DNA from: Pseudomonas viciae
GTDB taxonomy: Bacteria > Pseudomonadota > Gammaproteobacteria > Pseudomonadales > Pseudomonadaceae
Reading direction: 5' to 3'
Length of the DNA stretch: 64,000 nt
Assembly: GCF_004786035.1 (NCBI RefSeq)
Contig: NZ_CP035088.1
Coordinates: forward strand, 2,020,001 to 2,084,000
The notes beneath the pieces are model-generated. The model saw only the letters and a list, made by a program, of their open reading frames with translations, did no database searches and was not told the origin of the DNA. How positions within the stretch are numbered: position 1 is the stretch's first letter; each line of letters opens with the position of its first letter. The translations under genes and the position numbers were made by a program. This document shows, piece by piece, positions 1 through 10,946 of this stretch.

Positions 1-1167
1 GAGCCCCAAGTGCCGGGCGATGGCGTCCATCACCTCTTCGATGGCGACCATGCCTTGCGGCCCGCCGAACCCCCGATAGGCGGTGTTCGACGCGGTGTTG
101 GTCTTGCAGCGATGGCCATTGATGGTCGCATCGCCCAGGTAATAGGCGTTGTCGGCATGGAACATCGCCCGGTCGACAATCGAGGCCGACAGGTCCGGCG
201 AACAACCGCAGTTGCCGGCCAGTTCCAGGGCGATGCCATGCAGGCGCCCGGTGCTGTCGAAGCCCACGTCGTATTCGATGTAGAACGGGTGGCGCTTACC
301 GGTCATCAGCATGTCTTCGACCCGGGGCAGGCGCATCTTGGTTGGCTGGCCGGTGAGGTGGGCGATGACTGCGCACAGGCATGCCGGGCTGGCGGCCTGG
401 GTTTCCTTGCCACCGAAGCCGCCACCCATGCGGCGCATGTCCACCACGACCTTGTTCATCGACACACCCAGCACTTCGGCCACCAGTTTCTGCACCTCGG
501 TGGGGTTCTGGGTCGAGCAATAGACGATCATGCCGCCGTCTTCGGTGGGCATCACCGAGGAGATCTGGGTTTCCAGGTAAAAGTGTTCCTGGCCGCCAAT
601 GTGCAGCGAGCCCTGGATGCGATGCTCGGCACTGGCCAGTGCCGTGGCCGAATCACCCCGTTGATGGGTATGGCTGTCGAGCACGAAATGGCGTTTGCGC
701 AGGGCCTCGACCACATCCAGCACCGGTTCCAGGTCTTCGTATTCGACGATGGCGGCCAGCGCGGCCTTGCGTGCGGTTTCCAGGTCTTTGGCGGCGACGG
801 CGAGCACCGGTTGGCCGACGAACTGCACGTCATCGATGGCCAGCAACGGATCACCGGGCAGCAACGGGCCGATGTCCTTGAGCCCCGGGATGTCTGCATG
901 GGTAATGGCGATGCGCACGCCTTCGAAGGCGTAGCAGGGCGCGGTGTCGATGCGGATGATCCGGGCGTGGGCGCGGTCCGAAAGTCGGGCGTAAACGTGC
1001 AGCTGATTAGGGAATTCCAGGCGATCATCAATGTACTGGGCTTCGCCGGACACATGCTTGGCGGCGCTGTCATGCTTGACGCTGCGGCCCACGCCAGTGG
1101 TCAGCTCACGGGCGAACAGCTCGGCCAATTCGACTTGAGTCTTCTCTACGGCGTGATGGTTAGACAT
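1..1167 (-). CDS. xdhB: Xanthine dehydrogenase, molybdopterin-binding large subunit (N-terminal half; runs off the window)
   Basis: Reading the minus strand from the ATG at 1167 gives an uninterrupted 389-codon frame that is still open at base 1, about half of the usual roughly 800 residues. It begins MSNHHAVEK and contains the aldehyde-oxidase/xanthine-dehydrogenase hammerhead region (about residues 20-130) and, near residue 250, the GGGFGGKE motif of molybdopterin-binding subunits. The enzyme oxidises hypoxanthine and xanthine to urate in purine catabolism. The start overlaps the end of xdhA by 8 bases (ATGTCTAA), so the two are translationally coupled. The C-terminal half, with the rest of the Mo site, lies outside the window. 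Confidence 0.93.
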   Translation of the reverse strand, partial: MSNHHAVEKTQVELAELFARELTTGVGRSVKHDSAAKHVSGEAQYIDDRLEFPNQLHVYARLSDRAHARIIRIDTAPCYAFEGVRIAITHADIPGLKDIGPLLPGDPLLAIDDVQFVGQPVLAVAAKDLETARKAALAAIVEYEDLEPVLDVVEALRKRHFVLDSHTHQRGDSATALASAEHRIQGSLHIGGQEHFYLETQISSVMPTEDGGMIVYCSTQNPTEVQKLVAEVLGVSMNKVVVDMRRMGGGFGGKETQAASPACLCAVIAHLTGQPTKMRLPRVEDMLMTGKRHPFYIEYDVGFDSTGRLHGIALELAGNCGCSPDLSASIVDRAMFHADNAYYLGDATINGHRCKTNTASNTAYRGFGGPQGMVAIEEVMDAIARHLGL

Positions 1168-2614
1168 AAGCGGTCACCCGAGTCTCGATGTGCGGCGTTT
1201 GCAGTTCGATGAAGTATTTGCGCAACAGATTGCGGGCGCTGAGCAGGCGGTATTCCTTGCTGGCGCGGAAGTCCGACAGCGGCGTGAAATCTTCGGCCAG
1301 GGCGGCGCAGGCGCGTTCGATGGTGCTGTCGTTCCACTGCGCACCGATCAATACGGCTTCGCAATGCGTGGCGCGTTTGGGCGTCGCGGCCATGCCGCCG
1401 AAGGCCACGCGAGCGTCGCGGACCACGCCGTTGTCGATGCGCAGGTTGAATGCCGCGCACACCGCGGAAATGTCATCGTCCAGGCGCTTGGAGACCTTGT
1501 AGGCGCGGAACGCCTGTTCGGCGCTGGCCCGCGGGACGATGATCTTTTCGATGAATTCGCTTTCCTGACGGGCGGTGACCCGGTAGTCGATGAAATAGTC
1601 TTCCAGCGCCAGGGTGCGACGGGTCTGGCCCTTGCACAACACGATCTGCGCACCCAGGGCGATCAGCAGGGGCGGGGAGTCGCCAATCGGTGAAGCGTTG
1701 CCGATGTTGCCGCCCAAGGTGCCCTGGTTGCGGATCTGCAGCGAGGCGAAGCGCTGCAGCAGTTCGCCGAAGTCCGGGTATTCGGCTTTCAGGGCCTCGT
1801 AGCAATCGGACAGCGCCGTGGCGGCGCCGATCTCCAGGCGATCGTCAAAGCGTTCGACACGCTTGAGTTCGGCGACGTTGCCCACGTAGATCATCACCGG
1901 CAGGGTGCGGTGGAACTGGGTGACTTCCAGGGCCAGGTCCGTGCCGCCGGCCAACAGGCGCGCCTGGGGATAAGCGTCGTAGAGGTCGGCGAGGTCGGCG
2001 ACGGTCAGCGGCACCAGGCAGCGCTTGTCGCCGCTGTTGAGTTCGCCAGTCTCGGTCGGGGCGATGGCTTTGAGGCGGGCGATGGTCTCGGCCTCGCGGG
2101 CGTCGAACTGGTCCGGTTGCTTGCCGCAACAAGCCTGCTCGGCGGCGGCCAGGATAGGCCGATAGCCGGTGCAGCGGCACAGGTTGCCGGCCAAGGCTTC
2201 GTGGGTTTTGTGGGTGTCGGCTTGCTCGCTGTTCTTTTGCAGGGCGAACAACGACATGACGAAGCCGGGTGTGCAAAAGCCGCATTGCGAACCGTGGCAA
2301 TCGACCATCGCTTGTTGGACGCTGTGCAACTGGCCCTGGTGCTTGAGGTCTTCGACGCTGATCAGTTGTTTGCCGTGCAGGGCCGAGACGAAGGTCAGGC
2401 ATGAATTGAGGCTGCGATAGCGCATGCGCTCGTGGCCGGTTTCGTCCGTGTGCAATTCGCCCACCACCACGGTGCATGCGCCACAGTCGCCACTGGCGCA
2501 GCCTTCTTTGGTACCGGGTTTGCCGACATGCTCGCGCAGATAGTTGAGCACGGTCAGGTTCGGGTCCAGGGCGTGCTCGCTACGGAGTTCCTGGTTGAGT
2601 AAAAACTGGATCAC
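1160..2614 (-). CDS. xdhA: Xanthine dehydrogenase small subunit (2Fe-2S and FAD domains)
   Basis: A 484-residue protein, the normal length for XdhA. Residues 1-85 are a plant-type ferredoxin fold with cluster cysteines C39, C44, C47 and C72. Residues 85-160 are the second 2Fe-2S domain, with C111/C114 (CGFC) and C146/C148 (CRC). The remainder is the FAD-binding domain with the LLAGGTDLALEV stretch near residue 220 and NQGTLGGNIGNASP near residue 295. It passes electrons from the molybdenum site in XdhB to NAD+. It is the first gene of the operon; upstream lie a putative promoter and two dyads (2658-2708). Confidence 0.95.
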   Translation of the reverse strand: MIQFLLNQELRSEHALDPNLTVLNYLREHVGKPGTKEGCASGDCGACTVVVGELHTDETGHERMRYRSLNSCLTFVSALHGKQLISVEDLKHQGQLHSVQQAMVDCHGSQCGFCTPGFVMSLFALQKNSEQADTHKTHEALAGNLCRCTGYRPILAAAEQACCGKQPDQFDAREAETIARLKAIAPTETGELNSGDKRCLVPLTVADLADLYDAYPQARLLAGGTDLALEVTQFHRTLPVMIYVGNVAELKRVERFDDRLEIGAATALSDCYEALKAEYPDFGELLQRFASLQIRNQGTLGGNIGNASPIGDSPPLLIALGAQIVLCKGQTRRTLALEDYFIDYRVTARQESEFIEKIIVPRASAEQAFRAYKVSKRLDDDISAVCAAFNLRIDNGVVRDARVAFGGMAATPKRATHCEAVLIGAQWNDSTIERACAALAEDFTPLSDFRASKEYRLLSARNLLRKYFIELQTPHIETRVTAYV

Positions 2615-2657
2615 GGAAGGCCTCGCAGACTCATTATTGTTGTATCGACTTGGGCTG

Positions 2658-2708
2658 AATTTATCAGTTCTGACTTTACGGTCAATGATTTTCTGACTTT
2701 AAGGTCAG
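2658..2708 (-). promoter_or_regulatory. Candidate xdh promoter overlapped by two near-identical dyads
   Basis: Two 17-base direct repeats differing at one base lie at 2668-2684 and 2691-2707, 23 bases apart. Each holds an inverted repeat TGAC-N6-GTCA; the second extends to CTGAC-N6-GTCAG (2693-2708). On the minus strand TTGACC (2680-2685), 16 bases, then TAAATT (2658-2663) make a plausible -35/-10 pair for xdhA, and the inner dyad covers the -35. The outward-facing GntR gene at 3009 is the obvious candidate to bind here; that link is inference. Confidence 0.5.
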
Positions 2709-2793
2709 GAAAATCTGTTTTGTCGATGAACAATGGGGTTCGGGTATTGGTCCTTGGGCGATGTCCTACTTCTATCAGTTAAGCGCAAATCCA

Positions 2794-2885
2794 TGTGGGA
2801 GCGGGCTTGCTCGCGAAGACGGCGTTTGTGTCGGAAAATTTCTCGCTCACGGACTGGCCTCTTCGCGAGCAAGCCCGCTCCCACA
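2794..2885. repeat. Paired REP sequence (REPIN-like)
   Basis: Two inverted copies of the fluorescens-type REP (left TGTGGGAGCGGGCTTGCTCG, right its complement ending CTCCCACA) flank about 45 bases of unrelated sequence. This is the main content of the 394-base gap between xdhA and the GntR gene, apart from the dyads at 2658-2708. Confidence 0.85.
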
Positions 2886-3008
2886 AGGTCTGCACTACTG
2901 AAAAAATTGCTTATATCGTGCCAAAACCCGGTGCAGGCCCTGCGCCATGACGTATTGAGTGCGCTACACTGCGCCGCTTGTGCAAATCGAAGAGTTTGAA
3001 GGACAACC

Positions 3009-3668
3009 ATGACGTTCAAGGCCCCGGACAGCCTCGCCGAGCAAATCGCCCACCATCTCGCCGAACGCATCATTCGCGGCGAAATGAAGCCGGGGGAGCG
3101 CATCCAGGAGCAAAAGGTCACGCTGGCACTCAACGTCAGCCGCGGCTCGGTGCGCGAGGCCCTGTTGATTCTCGAGCGACGTCACCTGATCGCCATCCTG
3201 CCGCGCCGTGGCGCCCACGTCACCGAGCTCACCGAACATAATGTGCGCAGTCTCTGTGCGTTGATGAGCGAGCTGTACATCCTGCTGGGCAATGCCGTGG
3301 CCCATGGTTGGCAGGATCAGGCCGACATGGCGCCGTTCGTGGCCATCCAGCAGCGGCTCAAGGACGCCTTTGCGCGCCAGGACATCCGCACCTTTGTCGA
3401 CGAAAGCTTCAGCGTGATGCGCGCCGCGTATCCTTTCGCCAACAACCCGTACTTGCAGGAAACCGTCGAGAACCTGCAACCGGCCATGAGCCGTGCCTAT
3501 TTCCTCGCCCTGGAACAGCGCAAGGCGGAAATGAGTGAATTCCTCGAGTTGTTCCAGCGCCTGCTCACCGCCGTGCTGGCCCGTGATTTGCCGCAGATCC
3601 GCATCGTGCTCACGGCCTACGCCCAGCGCAGTTGCGATCTGGTGGTTTCTGCCCTGACGGCGGCCTGA
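3009..3668 (+). CDS. GntR-family transcriptional regulator (FadR-like subgroup)
   Basis: A 219-residue regulator. Residues 8-72 form the GntR winged helix (SLAEQIAHHLAERIIRGEM, then SRGSVREALLILE and RRGAHV). Residues 80-210 are all-helical and look like an FCD ligand domain. The D-x3-H element usual for metal-binding FCD domains reads DESFSVM here, so the metal-ligand histidine appears to be absent. The gene is divergent from xdhAB and ends one base before the smc start codon, so it may be cotranscribed with smc. By position it is the likely regulator of the xdh genes through the dyads at 2668-2708. Confidence 0.85.
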   Translation: MTFKAPDSLAEQIAHHLAERIIRGEMKPGERIQEQKVTLALNVSRGSVREALLILERRHLIAILPRRGAHVTELTEHNVRSLCALMSELYILLGNAVAHGWQDQADMAPFVAIQQRLKDAFARQDIRTFVDESFSVMRAAYPFANNPYLQETVENLQPAMSRAYFLALEQRKAEMSEFLELFQRLLTAVLARDLPQIRIVLTAYAQRSCDLVVSALTAA

Positions 3669-3669
3669 C

Positions 3670-6600
3670 GTGCGACTCAAGTGCATCAAGCTGGCGGGGT
3701 TCAAATCCTTCGTCGACCCGACCACGGTGAACTTCCCCAGTAACATGGCGGCGGTGGTCGGGCCCAACGGTTGCGGCAAGTCGAACATCATCGACGCCGT
3801 GCGCTGGGTGATGGGCGAGAGTTCGGCCAAGAACCTGCGCGGCGAATCGATGACCGACGTCATCTTCAATGGCTCCACCAGCCGCAAGCCGGTGAGCCAG
3901 GCCAGCATCGAGTTGGTGTTCGACAACTCCGACGGCACCCTGGTCGGCGAATACGCCGCCTATGCGGAAATCTCCATTCGTCGCAAAGTGACTCGCGACA
4001 GCCAGAACAGTTATTTCCTCAACGGCACCAAATGCCGGCGTCGCGATATCACCGATATTTTCCTCGGCACCGGCCTGGGGCCGCGCAGCTATTCGATCAT
4101 CGAGCAGGGCATGATCTCCAAGCTGATCGAGGCCAAGCCCGAAGATCTACGCAACTTCATCGAAGAAGCCGCCGGTATTTCCAAATACAAGGAACGGCGA
4201 CGCGAAACTGAAAACCGCATTCGCCGCACCCACGAAAACCTGGCGCGCCTGACCGACCTGCGTGAAGAGCTCGAACGTCAGCTTGAGCGCTTGCACCGAC
4301 AGGCCGAGGCCGCCAAGAAGTATCAGGAATACAAGGGCGAGGAGCGTCAGCTCAAGGCCCAGCTCTCGGCCCTGCGCTGGCAGGCGTTGAACGAGCAGGT
4401 CGGCCAGCGCGAGGCGGTTATTGGCAACCAGGAGGTCAGCTTCGAAGCCTTGGTGGCTGAACAGCGCAACGCCGATGCCGCCATCGAGCGCCTGCGGGAC
4501 GGCCACCACGACCTGTCCGAACGCTTCAACCTGGTGCAAGGGCGCTTCTATTCGGTGGGCGGCGACATCGCCCGGGTCGAACAGAGCATTCAGCACGGTC
4601 AGCAACGACTGCGGCAGTTGCAGGATGATTTGAAGGAAGCCGAGCGGGCGCGCCTGGAAACCGAATCCCACCTGGGCCACGACCGCACTTTGCTGCTGAC
4701 CCTCGGCGAAGAGCTGGACCGGCTCACGCCGGAGCAGGAAATCACCAGCGCCGCCGCCGAAGAGGCTGCCGCCGCCCTGGAAGAAGCCGAGCTGACCATG
4801 CACGGTTGGCAAGAGCAGTGGGACAGTTTCAACCTGACCTCGGCCGAGCCACGGCGTCAGGCTGAGGTCCAGCAGTCGCGCATCCAGCAGCTGGAAACCA
4901 GCATGGAGCGCCTGGCCGACCGTCAGCGCCGTCTGGCCGAAGAGCGTGCCTTGCTGGCGGCGGATCCGGAAGATGCGGCGATCCTCGATCTGAGCGAGCA
5001 ACTGGCCGCCAGCGAAGCCACGCTTGAAGATTTGCAGGCCAGCGAAGACGCCCAGGTCGAACGGCTTGAGCAACTGCGCCAGGCCTTGCAACTGGCCTTG
5101 CAGAACCAGCAGCAGGCCCAGGGCGAATTGCAACGGCTTAACGGGCGCCTGGCCTCGCTGGAGGCCCTGCAGCAAGCCGCGTTGGACCCGGGCACCGGCA
5201 CCGCCGAATGGCTGCGCGATCAGCACCTGGCCGAGCGCCCGCGCCTGGCCGAGGGCCTGAAGGTCGATGCCGGTTGGGAGCTGGCGGTGGAAACCGTGCT
5301 GGGCGCTGACCTGCAAGCGGTGCTGGTGGACGATTTCGCCGGTTTCGACCTGTCGGGTTTTACCCAAGGCGATCTGCGCCTGCTCAGCCCGGCCGGTGAC
5401 GGCGTGCGGGTGCCCGGCAGCTTGCTGGATAAAGTCGAGGCCCAGGTCGATCTGTCGCCGTGGTTGGGGCAGGTCAAACCGGTAGAAAGCCTCGAACAGG
5501 CCTTGGCCTTGCGCGGACAATTGGCGGCCGGCGAAAGCCTGATCAGCCGCGACGGGTATTGGGTGGGCCGGCATTTCCTGCGGGTGCGCCGGGCCAGCGA
5601 AGCCGAGAGCGGCATGCTCGCCCGCGGCCAGGAAATCCAGCGCCTGAGTGCCGAGCGCGAAGAGCGCGAGGCCAGCGTCGAAGCCCTGGAAACCGAATTG
5701 CAGAACCTGCGGGCGCAACAGCGTCAACAGGAGAACGGCCGCGAACACTTGCGTCGGCTGTTGCAGGACGAAGCACGCCAGCAAGGCGAGCTCAAGGCGC
5801 AGTTGTCGGCCGGCAAGGCCAAGGTCGAACAATTGGCCCTGCGCCGCACCCGTCTTGAAGAAGAGATTGCCGAGCTGGGCGAGCAGCGGGCACTGGAACA
5901 CGAACAGATCGGCGAAGCGCGCCTGCAACTGCAGGAGGCCCTCGATGCCATGGCACTGGACACCGAGCAGCGCGAGCTGTTGCTGGCTCAGCGCGACAGC
6001 CTGCGCGAACGCCTCGACCGGGTGCGTCAGGAAGCGCGGCAGCATAAGGATCACGCCCATCAGTTGGCGGTGCGCCTGGGCTCGCTCAAGGCCCAGCACG
6101 ATTCGACGCGCCAGGCACTGGAACGGCTGGAAATGCAGTCCGAACGCCTGACCGAAAAGCGTGAGCAGTTGAGCCTCAATCTGGAGGAGGGCGAAGCGCC
6201 GCTGGAAGAGTTGCGCCTCAAACTCGAAGAACTGCTCGACAAGCGCATGAGCGTCGATGAAGAACTCAAGACTGCGCAAATTGCCCTGGAAGACGCCGAC
6301 CGTGAACTGCGCGACGCTGAGAAGCGCCGCAGCCAGGCCGAGCAGCAATCCCAGTTGATCCGCGGCCAGATGGAACAGCAGCGCATGGAATGGCAAGCGC
6401 TGACGGTACGGCGCAAAGCCATGCAGGACCAATTGCTGGAAGACGGCTACGACCTCGACGGCGTGCTTGCCACCTTGGTGGCCGGGGCGAACGAGAAGGA
6501 GGCCGAGGAAGAACTGGAACGTATTGCCCTGCGCATCCAGCGGCTGGGGGCGATCAACCTGGCGGCCATCGACGAGTATCAGCAGCAGTCCGAGCGCAAG

Positions 6601-7158
6601 CGCTATCTGGATGCCCAGAACGACGATCTGGTGGAAGCGCTGGAGACCCTGGAAAACGTCATTCGCAAGATCGACAAGGAAACCCGCAACCGCTTCAAGG
6701 ATACCTTTGATCAGATCAACGGTGGTTTGCAGGCACTTTTCCCAAAAGTTTTCGGTGGTGGCAGCGCCTACTTGGAACTGACGGGCGAAGATTTACTCGA
6801 TACAGGGGTGACTATCATGGCGCGTCCTCCTGGCAAGAAGAACAGCACCATCCATTTGCTCTCCGGTGGCGAAAAGGCGCTGACCGCGCTGGCCCTGGTT
6901 TTTGCCATTTTCAAATTGAACCCGGCGCCGTTCTGCATGCTCGACGAAGTCGATGCGCCACTGGACGATGCCAACGTGGGCCGTTACGCACGGCTGGTAA
7001 AGGAGATGTCGGAAACGGTGCAGTTCATCTACATCACCCACAACAAGATCGCCATGGAAATGGCCGATCAGTTGATGGGCGTGACGATGCACGAGCCGGG
7101 TTGCTCGCGGCTGGTGGCGGTGGATGTGGAGGAAGCCATGGCGATGGTGGATGCCTGA
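3670..7158 (+). CDS. smc: Chromosome segregation ATPase SMC
   Basis: An 1162-residue protein with the complete SMC layout: Walker A GPNGCGKSN with K37, long coiled coil, a hinge-like globular part around residues 500-640, return coiled coil rich in Glu/Gln/Arg/Leu, then the ABC signature LLSGGEKAL (S1065) and Walker B MLDEVDAP (D1092, E1093). It works with ScpAB in compacting and segregating the chromosome. The start codon is GTG one base after the GntR stop. Pseudomonads that carry smc also carry mksB/mukB-type complexes elsewhere; none is in this window. Confidence 0.97.
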   Translation: MRLKCIKLAGFKSFVDPTTVNFPSNMAAVVGPNGCGKSNIIDAVRWVMGESSAKNLRGESMTDVIFNGSTSRKPVSQASIELVFDNSDGTLVGEYAAYAEISIRRKVTRDSQNSYFLNGTKCRRRDITDIFLGTGLGPRSYSIIEQGMISKLIEAKPEDLRNFIEEAAGISKYKERRRETENRIRRTHENLARLTDLREELERQLERLHRQAEAAKKYQEYKGEERQLKAQLSALRWQALNEQVGQREAVIGNQEVSFEALVAEQRNADAAIERLRDGHHDLSERFNLVQGRFYSVGGDIARVEQSIQHGQQRLRQLQDDLKEAERARLETESHLGHDRTLLLTLGEELDRLTPEQEITSAAAEEAAAALEEAELTMHGWQEQWDSFNLTSAEPRRQAEVQQSRIQQLETSMERLADRQRRLAEERALLAADPEDAAILDLSEQLAASEATLEDLQASEDAQVERLEQLRQALQLALQNQQQAQGELQRLNGRLASLEALQQAALDPGTGTAEWLRDQHLAERPRLAEGLKVDAGWELAVETVLGADLQAVLVDDFAGFDLSGFTQGDLRLLSPAGDGVRVPGSLLDKVEAQVDLSPWLGQVKPVESLEQALALRGQLAAGESLISRDGYWVGRHFLRVRRASEAESGMLARGQEIQRLSAEREEREASVEALETELQNLRAQQRQQENGREHLRRLLQDEARQQGELKAQLSAGKAKVEQLALRRTRLEEEIAELGEQRALEHEQIGEARLQLQEALDAMALDTEQRELLLAQRDSLRERLDRVRQEARQHKDHAHQLAVRLGSLKAQHDSTRQALERLEMQSERLTEKREQLSLNLEEGEAPLEELRLKLEELLDKRMSVDEELKTAQIALEDADRELRDAEKRRSQAEQQSQLIRGQMEQQRMEWQALTVRRKAMQDQLLEDGYDLDGVLATLVAGANEKEAEEELERIALRIQRLGAINLAAIDEYQQQSERKRYLDAQNDDLVEALETLENVIRKIDKETRNRFKDTFDQINGGLQALFPKVFGGGSAYLELTGEDLLDTGVTIMARPPGKKNSTIHLLSGGEKALTALALVFAIFKLNPAPFCMLDEVDAPLDDANVGRYARLVKEMSETVQFIYITHNKIAMEMADQLMGVTMHEPGCSRLVAVDVEEAMAMVDA

Positions 7159-7415
7159 CCCTCGGGTTGTAGGGCATCTACTGGGAACGCTGTAGGTATT
7201 TTTTACCCTTGGGCTTGTTGTTCAATTCACAGATTGGCACGAGCCTATGCGACAGACGGTGTAAAGTTATCTTTGGTCGTGCTAGTTTAATGTCAATTTT
7301 TCGTGTGCGTGGGCAAAACGCCATTCAGAACATAGAGTTGGCGCCACGTTTTAAAGCGGTTTGCAAATAGCTAAGCCCCTTATTTTTCAGCATTTTTATA
7401 GAGGCACGGGATTAC

Positions 7416-8261
7416 ATGGAAATCGGTCTGCGCGAGTGGCTGATCGTCATCGGCATCATTGTCATTGCCGGTATTCTTTTCGACGGCTGGCGCCGCATGC
7501 GCGGCGGCAAGGGGAAACTGAAGTTTCGTCTTGATCGCAGTCTGTCGAACCTGCCGGATGACGATGGCAATGCCGAGCTGCTGGGGCCGCCACGGGTGCT
7601 GGACACCCATAAGGAGCCGCAGCTGGACGAGCACGACCTGCCGTCGATGAGCGCACCTGCACGTGAGCCACGGGAGTCGGGTTCCAAGCGCGGCAAGCGC
7701 AACAGCGAGCCGTCCCAGGGTGACCTGAATCTCAATCTGGACCTGGACGGCGGCCCGAGCTTCAGCAGCCGTGACGGCGATTTCCCCGATGAGAACAAAT
7801 CCTCGGGTGCCGACAAAGACCAGGCCCAAGCCGAAGAAGTGTTGGTGATCAGCGTGATCTGCCGCGACCCGGCCGGTTTCAAGGGCCCGGCGTTGCTGCA
7901 GAACATCCTGGAAAGCGGCTTGCGTTTCGGTGAGATGGACATTTTTCACCGTCACGAAAGCATGGCCGGCAATGGCGAAGTGTTGTTCTCCATGGCCAAC
8001 GCGGTCAAGCCGGGCGTGTTCGACCTGGATGACATCGACCACTTCAGCACGCCGGCAGTGAGCTTCTTCCTCGGCCTGCCAGGCCCGCGTCATCCCAAGC
8101 AAGCCTTCGACGTGATGGTGGCCGCGGCGCGCAAGCTGTCCCAGGAACTCAACGGCGAACTGAAGGATGACCAGCGCAGCGTGCTGACCGCCCAGACCAT
8201 CGAGCACTACCGTCAGCGCATCGTCGAATTCGAACGCCGGGCACTGACCCAGAAGCGCTGA
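7416..8261 (+). CDS. zipA: Cell division protein ZipA
   Basis: A 281-residue protein with the ZipA architecture: an N-terminal membrane anchor (about residues 5-24, [18 protein letters not shown]), a basic stretch, a charged variable linker to about residue 140, and a C-terminal FtsZ-binding domain ([19 protein letters not shown], then [13 protein letters not shown]). It tethers FtsZ to the inner membrane at the division site. The order smc-zipA-ligA is the usual Pseudomonas order. The 257 bases upstream are comparatively AT-rich and probably hold its promoter, but I cannot pick one confidently. Confidence 0.95.
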   Translation: MEIGLREWLIVIGIIVIAGILFDGWRRMRGGKGKLKFRLDRSLSNLPDDDGNAELLGPPRVLDTHKEPQLDEHDLPSMSAPAREPRESGSKRGKRNSEPSQGDLNLNLDLDGGPSFSSRDGDFPDENKSSGADKDQAQAEEVLVISVICRDPAGFKGPALLQNILESGLRFGEMDIFHRHESMAGNGEVLFSMANAVKPGVFDLDDIDHFSTPAVSFFLGLPGPRHPKQAFDVMVAAARKLSQELNGELKDDQRSVLTAQTIEHYRQRIVEFERRALTQKR

Positions 8262-8280
8262 GGCCAAAGATCGCTGGCCC

Positions 8281-8387
8281 TGTAGGCGCTGCCGAAGGCT
8301 GCGATCTTTTGACCTTTCGCTTGAGATTCAAGTGTCTGGGGAAAGATCGCAGCCTCGTTGCACTCGTCAGCTCCTACAGCGCCTACA
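8281..8387. repeat. Dispersed intergenic repeat with conserved asymmetric core, copy 1
   Basis: The ends are inverted (GTAGGCGCTGCCGAAGGCTG on the left; CAGCGCCTACA on the right). Its reverse complement matches the element at 27655-27750 not only in the arms but also through the non-palindromic middle (ACACTTGAATCTCAAG). It is a different family from the REPs. Confidence 0.7.
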
Positions 8388-8419
8388 TGCGATCGAAGTA
8401 TTGAGAATGAGCAGCTTAG

Positions 8420-10807
<2,388 letters not shown>

Positions 10808-10840
10808 TCAGAAGCGCTCCTTCGGGCAACATGCTGGCTC

Positions 10841-10860
10841 TTGTGGCGAGGGAGCTTGCT
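10841..10860. repeat. Short dispersed motif TGTGGCGAGGGAGC, single copy
   Basis: The motif TTGTGGCGAGGGAGCTTGCT recurs in this window at 48601 (as a perfect hairpin) and 63193 (single). It resembles a REP-related family in fluorescent pseudomonads. Confidence 0.5.
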
Positions 10861-10946
10861 AGCGCTCGGGGGCACCGGCGAGGTAACGCGTGGGAACGAT
10901 CGTGGGCAGAGGATGATCTAGTCTTGCAGGCTCCAGGGAGATCGCC

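Noticed and set aside
10..1212. 400-residue plus-strand frame at the window start
   Set aside because: The minus-strand frame from 1167 encodes a recognisable xanthine dehydrogenase subunit through the same region.
4147..6432. 761-residue open frame antisense to smc
   Set aside because: Shadow frame caused by high GC and third-position bias; smc has full domain evidence on the other strand.
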